Part shown: one piece after another, positions 28,938 through 33,856 of the stretch
Numbering within the stretch: the stretch's first letter is position 1
Layout of the letters: the number at the start of each line of letters is the position of its first letter
From: Mediterranea massiliensis
GTDB lineage: Bacteria > Bacteroidota > Bacteroidia > Bacteroidales > Bacteroidaceae
Direction of reading: 5' to 3'
Length of the DNA: 33,856 nucleotides
Assembly: GCA_015060695.1 (NCBI GenBank)
Contig: SUYA01000019.1
Span: forward strand, 1 to 33,856
Position numbers and translations under genes: made by a program
Notes under the pieces: model-generated
What the model saw: the letters and a program-made list of their open reading frames with translations, nothing else
Database searches by the model: none
Told to the model about the DNA's origin: nothing

Positions 28938-29420
28938 ATGAGCAACAAGAAGAAAATACTATTCGTTTGCCTCGGTAACATCTGCCGTTCCTCATCGGCC
29001 GAAGGCATCATGCGTCATCTGGTAGAGAAGTCCGGACGCGAACACGAATTTGAAATAGACTCGGCAGGTATCCTCAGCTATCACCAAGGCGAGTTACCCG
29101 ACAGCCGGATGCGTGCCCATGCCATTCGTCGCGGCTATAACTTGCTACACCGTTCACGTCCTGTCTGCACCGACGATTTCTATCATTTCGACCTGATTAT
29201 CGGCATGGACGACCGCAACATCGACGATTTAAAAGAGCGTGCTCCTTCGCCCGAAGAGTGGAAGAAGATTCATCGCATGACGGAGTATTGCACCCGCTTT
29301 ACTCATGCCGACCATGTACCCGACCCCTACTACGGAGGTGCCGAAGGATTCGAATATGTACTCGATTTATTGGAAGATGCTTGTCAGGGATTGCTGAATC
29401 ACATCGGATCGACATCGTAA
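28938..29420 (+). CDS. Low-molecular-weight protein tyrosine phosphatase
   Basis: A 160-residue cytoplasmic phosphatase. The P-loop CX5R is C11-LGNIC-R17 followed by SS (ILFVCLGNICRSSSAEG), and the general acid is D129 in VPDPYYGG. Both are standard for LMW-PTPs. In Bacteroidetes such enzymes can act with BY-kinases in capsule export, but no kinase gene is seen here. It follows the HD gene by 66 bp and converges on priA, the two coding regions overlapping by 22 bp at their 3' ends. Confidence 0.93.
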   Translation: MSNKKKILFVCLGNICRSSSAEGIMRHLVEKSGREHEFEIDSAGILSYHQGELPDSRMRAHAIRRGYNLLHRSRPVCTDDFYHFDLIIGMDDRNIDDLKERAPSPEEWKKIHRMTEYCTRFTHADHVPDPYYGGAEGFEYVLDLLEDACQGLLNHIGSTS

Positions 29421-31858
29421 TAGACTATCAATGACTTAAACCGGTCTTCGGCCAACATCTCTTTCTGTACCTGCTTCAACAGGGTGCGCACCTTCCCCAT
29501 TGGTGCATTAACCTCTATCTTCAACATCAGCTTACGGATAAAGAATGTCTGCAACCGGGCAACCGGTGGCTTATCCGGCCCTAACACCCTGCCTCCTAAC
29601 ACTCCACGCAACTTGGTTGCCATAGTCTGAGCCATGAGTTCCAGCAGTTTTTCATTCCGGTTCTTCAGATAGACATAGATTAATCTGTAATAAGGTGGAT
29701 AACGAAACAACTGCCGCTCGGCCAATTGTCCACCAACCATCGCTTCGAAATCATTGGCCATCACTTGGGGGATGATGGGGTGATCCATGCTTTTGGTTTG
29801 CAACACCACTCGTCCCCGTTTGTTCTTCCTTCCGGCACGGCCGGCCACTTGTGCCATCAGCTGATAGGCTCGCTCGTAAGCCCTGAAGTCCGGATAATTC
29901 AGCATCGTGTCGGCATTCAAGATTCCCACTACACTCACTCTATCAAAGTCCAACCCTTTAGAAACCATCTGTGTACCTATCAATATATCGGTTTTTCCCG
30001 CCTGAAAGTCGGCAATGATGCGCTCATAGGCTGTTCGGGTACGGGTAGTATCCAAATCCAAACGTGCCACTTTAGCTTCCGGGAAAAGGGCTTTTACATC
30101 ATCCTCTATCTTCTCGGTACCAAAACCTCGGTTGCGCAGGTCGTTTCCCTCACAAGCCGGACAGTGTCGGGGTATCGGCAGGGTATATCCGCAATAGTGA
30201 CAGGTCAATTGCCCCAATCGTTTATGGTAGGTCAGGCTGACGTCGCAATTAGCACATTTGGGCACCCAACTGCAAGTGTGACACTCTATCATCGGAGCAA
30301 ACCCCCTACGGTTTTGGAATAGTATCACCTGCTCTTTCTGCTCCAAGGCTTCACGAATGTATTGCAGCAATAAGGGAGAAAAGGGCCCGTTCATCCGTTT
30401 CTTCCGGTGCAGTTCTTTGATGTCAACCGGAATAATTTCGGGCAATTGCATCTCTTTATAACGCTCAGTCAGGCTCACTAAGCCATATTTACCGACTTCG
30501 ACGTTATGCCAACTCTCTACCGAGGGGGTGGCTGTACCCAGCAAAGTCTTGGCTCCCATCATCGAGGCCAACACCGTAGCCGCATTTCGGGCATGGTAAC
30601 GGGGTGCGGGGTCTTGCTGTTTGTAAGTATTCTCATGTTCTTCATCAACAATCACCAATCCCAACTCCTTGAAGGGCAAGAAGATGGAAGAACGCACTCC
30701 TAATATAATAGAATAGGGATGCTCGGAAAGTTGCTTCTGCCAGATTTCTACCCGCTCGGCATCGGGGAATTTAGAATGATAGACACCCAAGCGGTTACCA
30801 AACACTCGCTTCAGCCGTTCGGTAATCTGAGTAGTAAGGGCTATCTCAGGCAATAGATAGAGCACCTGTTTGCCTCGACGCACCGCATCGGCTATCAGGT
30901 GTATATAGATTTCGGTCTTCCCACTGGCAGTCACACCGTGCAACAGGCATACATTCTTTTCCGCCCAGCACTGATTTATCTCGTCATAAGCTCGTTGCTG
31001 ATGCTCGTTCAGTTCATGCGGTACTTCCAACTGAGAGTGGGATGCATCGTTCAGTCGTCCCACCTCCTGCCGGTAGAGTTCAAAGATTTGCTTGTCTATC
31101 AGTCCGTTGAAAACGGCCGGCGAAGCTCCTGCTCGTTCCATCAACTCCTTTTTGCTCACCTCTTTGGGACGAGCCGACCAGTATCCAGACAACTCCAGAT
31201 ACCTCATCAACAAGTCGAGTTGCTTGGGGGCACGCACCAATTCATCGAATAGTGCTTTCAGTCGTTCTTCGCTTGCGGCACTTGCAGCCAGTCGGACACG
31301 CTGTTCGGTTTTGGGCTTATAGGTACGCCGCAACTCCTCTTTTACAAAAATGGCCTCTTTCTCTAACAACGACTTAATCTGGGGAAGTATATTCTTCAAA
31401 CCACTCTCTTTCTCGATAGCTGTCACCGTCTGCACCGGATTATTCTCAAGTAGTGAAAATATTTTTTCCTCTTTGGGCAGTAGTTTCTCAGTAGCTTCAA
31501 AGTCGGGATTATACTCCACTACGGTTTCGCTTTCCAACTTCAACCCCGAAGGCAAAGCGGCCTTATAGACATCGCCCGGTGTGCAAAGGTAGTAGTCTGA
31601 CAACCATTCCCAGAACTTAAATTGTCCCGGTAGCAACAACGGCGACCGATCCAGCAACACCGCAGCCTCTTTCACCTCATACTCCTCCGGACGGTTATGG
31701 TGGATGCGCTGCACCAGGGCGGTATAATACTTCTTCCGTCCAAACGGAACCACTACCCTACACCCCACTTGCACCTCCTCGGCCCACGCCGACGGAAGCA
31801 GATAAGTAAAGGTGCCGGGCAAGGGCAAAGGCAATATGACATCAATATACTGTGGCAT
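29399..31858 (-). CDS. priA: Primosomal protein N' (replication restart helicase PriA)
   Basis: An 819-residue superfamily 2 helicase. The N-terminal DNA-binding domain (YIDVILPLPLPGTFTYLLP, VGCRVVVPFGRKKYYTALV) is followed by Walker A in HGVTASGKTEIY (G308 to K314), a DEEH box (VIVDEEHENTYKQQ), and a zinc-binding region at about residues 523-570 with paired cysteines (CHTCSW, CANC, CHYC, CPAC). Motifs V-VI (QMVSKGLDFD, QVAGRAGR) are present. PriA reloads the replisome on stalled forks. It lies downstream of the outer-membrane protein gene, but a terminator at 31888-31915 separates them. Confidence 0.97.
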   Translation of the reverse strand: MPQYIDVILPLPLPGTFTYLLPSAWAEEVQVGCRVVVPFGRKKYYTALVQRIHHNRPEEYEVKEAAVLLDRSPLLLPGQFKFWEWLSDYYLCTPGDVYKAALPSGLKLESETVVEYNPDFEATEKLLPKEEKIFSLLENNPVQTVTAIEKESGLKNILPQIKSLLEKEAIFVKEELRRTYKPKTEQRVRLAASAASEERLKALFDELVRAPKQLDLLMRYLELSGYWSARPKEVSKKELMERAGASPAVFNGLIDKQIFELYRQEVGRLNDASHSQLEVPHELNEHQQRAYDEINQCWAEKNVCLLHGVTASGKTEIYIHLIADAVRRGKQVLYLLPEIALTTQITERLKRVFGNRLGVYHSKFPDAERVEIWQKQLSEHPYSIILGVRSSIFLPFKELGLVIVDEEHENTYKQQDPAPRYHARNAATVLASMMGAKTLLGTATPSVESWHNVEVGKYGLVSLTERYKEMQLPEIIPVDIKELHRKKRMNGPFSPLLLQYIREALEQKEQVILFQNRRGFAPMIECHTCSWVPKCANCDVSLTYHKRLGQLTCHYCGYTLPIPRHCPACEGNDLRNRGFGTEKIEDDVKALFPEAKVARLDLDTTRTRTAYERIIADFQAGKTDILIGTQMVSKGLDFDRVSVVGILNADTMLNYPDFRAYERAYQLMAQVAGRAGRKNKRGRVVLQTKSMDHPIIPQVMANDFEAMVGGQLAERQLFRYPPYYRLIYVYLKNRNEKLLELMAQTMATKLRGVLGGRVLGPDKPPVARLQTFFIRKLMLKIEVNAPMGKVRTLLKQVQKEMLAEDRFKSLIVYYDVDPM

Positions 31859-31887
31859 AATAAAAAGAGAAAGGGGTGTTTATCAAA

Positions 31888-31915
31888 AGCCCCCTCAATG
31901 TAGGTAGAGGGGGCT
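31888..31915 (-). terminator. Intrinsic terminator after the outer-membrane protein gene
   Basis: Inverted repeat AGCCCCCTC / GAGGGGGCT (9 bp, perfect) with a 10-base loop. On the minus strand it is followed by TTTTGAT. It begins 9 bp after the barrel-protein stop and 29 bp before priA, so priA probably has its own unrecognised promoter or relies on read-through. Confidence 0.75.
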
Positions 31916-31924
31916 GTTATTTCA

Positions 31925-32479
31925 TCAGAACATATAGGCCAACGATACTTGCCAAGTCTTGGTCTTGACACCCATATCCTTCAGCTCTTTCAAATCAAAG
32001 CTGTCGCCCAACGGGATCTGATAATTCACACCCACTTGCAGTTTTTTCAGCAGCTTCAAACCACCGCCTAAGTTCAAGCCCACTTGTGTCTTCTTGGCTT
32101 CCATGCCTTCCCAATCAATATCCTTAAAGTTAAAGAAGAAATCGGGACCGGCGGCAAAGTAGATACCAAACGTACTGCCCAACCCAATGGTGTATTTCAA
32201 GTTCAGAGGCACCTCCAAGCCTTGTTGTTTAAATTCGTTCTTTCCTCGTTGCGAATACAACAACGCACCATCAACGCCCAATCCAATCAAAGGGATAGTC
32301 ACTTCGGCCATCGGACCGATAAAGAAACCGGTGGTATTATCGCTATCAATGCCCTCCATGTCAAGTTTTGACATATTCAAACCACCCTTCACACCAAACT
32401 TAATCAATTGAGCCTGAGCCGGCATAGCCAATGCCAAACAGCACACAGCCAGCAAAATAACACTTAAAAACTTTCTCAT
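31925..32479 (-). CDS. Small outer-membrane beta-barrel protein (PorT-like domain)
   Basis: A 184-residue exported protein. Residues 1-24 form a signal peptide ending AMPAQAQ, cut after the second-to-last Ala. The mature part alternates hydrophobic strands (IKFGVKGGLNMSKL, PLIGLGVDGALLYSQRGK, LNLKYTIGLGSTFGIYFAAG, VGLNLGGGLKLL, LQVGVNYQIPLG, TWQVSLAYMF) and ends in an aromatic residue, the usual outer-membrane assembly signal. This is the outer-membrane beta-barrel/PorT-like family common in Bacteroidetes, with about eight strands and no fixed function. It has its own promoter (32508-32540) and terminator, so it is monocistronic. The repeat array begins 91 bp upstream of its start. Confidence 0.88.
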   Translation of the reverse strand: MRKFLSVILLAVCCLALAMPAQAQLIKFGVKGGLNMSKLDMEGIDSDNTTGFFIGPMAEVTIPLIGLGVDGALLYSQRGKNEFKQQGLEVPLNLKYTIGLGSTFGIYFAAGPDFFFNFKDIDWEGMEAKKTQVGLNLGGGLKLLKKLQVGVNYQIPLGDSFDLKELKDMGVKTKTWQVSLAYMF

Positions 32480-32507
32480 AATTCTTGTATTTTAAAGTTA
32501 TACGGAA

Positions 32508-32540
32508 CAAATATAAACAAAATATTCATAAAAAGAACAA
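32508..32540 (-). promoter_or_regulatory. Bacteroidetes-type promoter for the outer-membrane protein gene
   Basis: Minus-strand TATATTTG (32508-32515) fits TAnnTTTG. A TTG at 32538-32540 lies 22 bp upstream, slightly beyond the usual 19-21. It is 28 bp before the ATG at 32479. Confidence 0.5.
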
Positions 32541-32569
32541 TCCCTCCCTTAAAAAGTTTACTATCACAA

Positions 32570-33738
32570 CCTCTTATATTATATAATAAGGTGTAGTGAG
32601 GAGAGTTGGTCAGCTATTCCTCTCCTGTTTACAGGGGAGGGGGACCGCTTGCGGTGGAGGAGTTTTGAATGCCATTGCTTGTGTATTCTTTAACTCCCTC
32701 CCCCCTTCGGGGTACTCCCCCACTATTCATTAGTGTAATAATCAAAGCTGTTCTTGAGCGTCAGCTAATAAACAGAGGGAGAGTTTTCCTTTATTCCTCT
32801 CCTGTTTATTAGCTTCGCTCAAAACCTCTTATATTATATAATAAGGTATAGTGAGGAGAGTTGGTCAGCTATTCCTCCTCTGTTTATAGAGGAGGGGGAC
32901 CGCTTGCGGTGGAGGAGTTTTGAATGCCATTGCTTGTGTATTCTTTAACTCCCTCCCCCCTTCGGGGTACTCCCCCACTATTCATTAGTGTAATAATCAA
33001 AGCTGTTTTTGAGCGTCAGCTAATAAATAGGAGGAGAGTTGGTCAGCTATTCCTCCCCTATTCATTAGCTTCGCTTATAACCTCTTATATTAATAATAAG
33101 GTGTTGTGGGGAGAGTTGGTCAGTTATTCCTCCTCTGTTTATAGAGGAGGGGGACCGCTTGCGGTGGAGGAGTTTTGAATGCCATTGCTTGTGTATTCTT
33201 TAACTCCCTCCCCCCTTCGGGGTACTCCCCCACTATTCATTAGTGTAATAATCAAAGCTGTTTTTGAGCGTCAGCTAATAAATAGGAGGAGAGTTGGTCA
33301 GCTATTCCTCCCCTATTCATTAGCTTCGCTTATAACCTCTTATATTATATAATAAGGTGTAGTGAGGAGAGTTGGTCAGCTATTCCTCCTCTGTTTATAG
33401 AGGAGGGGGACCGCTTGCGGTGGAGGAGTTAAAGAATACACATTGCTTTGTGTTTTCAACTCCCTCCCCCCTTCGGGGTACTCCCCCACTATTCATTAGT
33501 GTAAGAATCAAAGCTGTTTTTGAGCGTCAGCTAATGAATAGGAGGAGAGTTGGTCAGTTATTCCTCCTCTGTTTACAGGGGAGGGGGACCGCTTGCGGTG
33601 GAGGAGTTTTGAATGCCATTGCTTTGTGTTTTCAACTCCCTCCCCCCTTCGGGGTACTCCCTCTATAAACAGAGGGAGAGTTTTCCTTTATTCCTCTCCT
33701 GTTTATAGGGGAGGGGGACCGCTTGCGGTGGAGGAGTT
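32570..33738. repeat. Tandem array of a composite unit of about 255 bp built from nested palindromes
   Basis: Near-identical units start at 32570, 32825, 33081 and 33336 (periods 255, 256, 255). Each holds, in order, a near-palindrome CCTCTTATATTATATAATAAGG, a CCTC...GAGG hairpin, block A (GGAGGGGGACCGCTTGCGG then TGGAGGAGTT), block B (AACTCCCTCCCCCCTTCGG then GGTACTCCC), a CACTATTCATTAGTG hairpin and an inverted repeat on GCTAAT. Block A occurs at 32636, 32891, 33146, 33402, 33580 and 33710; block B at 32692, 32947, 33202, 33458 and 33634. The fourth unit runs into shortened copies spaced 178 and 130 bp. Open frames through it are low-complexity and shift between units, so I call no gene between 32480 and 33856. 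Confidence 0.93.
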
Positions 33739-33765
33739 CGAATACACATTGCTATACTGTTCAAG

Positions 33766-33856
33766 GGCACCCGCAAGGGATGCCCCTACCATAACCCCGT
33801 CACCAAATACACCTTCCGCAACAATAACAAATGCAACAACACCGTAGGGGCACCCC
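33766..33856. repeat. Partial inverted-repeat element at the window edge
   Basis: GGGATGCCCCTAC (33777-33789) and GTAGGGGCACCCC (33844-33856) are inverted copies with one mismatch, separated by 54 bp. The motif GGGCACCC also opens the segment at 33765. The 54 bp between them has no coding character. The right arm touches the window end, so the full extent is unknown. It may be a second short repeat type next to the 255-bp array. Confidence 0.55.

Noticed and set aside
32570..33738. CRISPR or insertion sequence
   Set aside because: The intervals between repeats are themselves repeated, and no transposase frame or terminal inverted repeats define an insertion sequence.
32924..33847. Open frames of 84-98 codons inside the 255-bp repeat array
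   Set aside because: They translate to repeated proline-rich low-complexity strings, shift frame between units and have no independent coding signals.

Overview
This window is a chromosomal segment from a member of the Bacteroidales, most likely Bacteroides or Phocaeicola. Three things point there. RpoB and RpoC are about 1270 and 1430 residues and closely resemble Bacteroides proteins. Promoters have the Bacteroidetes form (TTG or TTTG near -33, TAnnTTTG near -7) and strong Shine-Dalgarno sequences are largely absent. The gene content also fits: a DUF3467 protein, a PorT-like outer-membrane barrel and a 7TM-HD phosphohydrolase. The genus call is inferred from remembered protein similarity, not from a search.

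Positions 1-15900 are the core information-processing block, all on the minus strand. In transcription order it runs rpsU, xerC/D-type recombinase, hpf, tRNA-Thr(TGT), tRNA-Tyr(GTA), tRNA-Thr(GGT), tuf, tRNA-Trp(CCA), secE, nusG, rplK, rplA, rplJ, rplL, rpoB, rpoC. A terminator, a DUF3467 gene, rpsL and the 5' part of rpsG follow. Recognisable promoters lie before rpsU, before the tRNA-tuf unit and before rpsL. Hairpins lie after hpf, between tuf and tRNA-Trp, between rplL and rpoB (terminator-like, inside the operon) and after rpoC.

Positions 15900-18280 hold a plus-strand pair, an Xaa-Pro aminopeptidase and a gamma-carbonic-anhydrase-like hexapeptide protein, fired from a promoter back to back with that of rpsU. 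A 355-bp gap follows, carrying a small array of five palindromic units with an exact 22-bp period.

Positions 18600-26720 form a surface-glycan island. It has two paralogous GT-A-type glycosyltransferases flanking an opposite-strand, fucosyltransferase-like protein, then a Gtf3/WbbI-like galactofuranosyl- or glucosyltransferase. Converging on these is a tightly packed minus-strand operon: gltX, a lipid-A-type acyltransferase, a Stealth-family sugar-phosphate transferase and a GT92-like transferase. The likely job is assembly or decoration of LPS/LOS or capsule; the exact glycan cannot be read from sequence.

Positions 26800-32480 hold a membrane HD phosphohydrolase (PgpH type), a low-molecular-weight protein tyrosine phosphatase, priA and a small outer-membrane beta-barrel protein.

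Positions 32480-33856 contain no credible gene. Nearly all of this stretch is a tandem array of a composite unit of about 255 bp, built from nested palindromes. It has rearranged partial units at its right end and abuts the edge of another inverted-repeat element cut by the window. This array and the 22-bp palindromic array are the least explained structures here.
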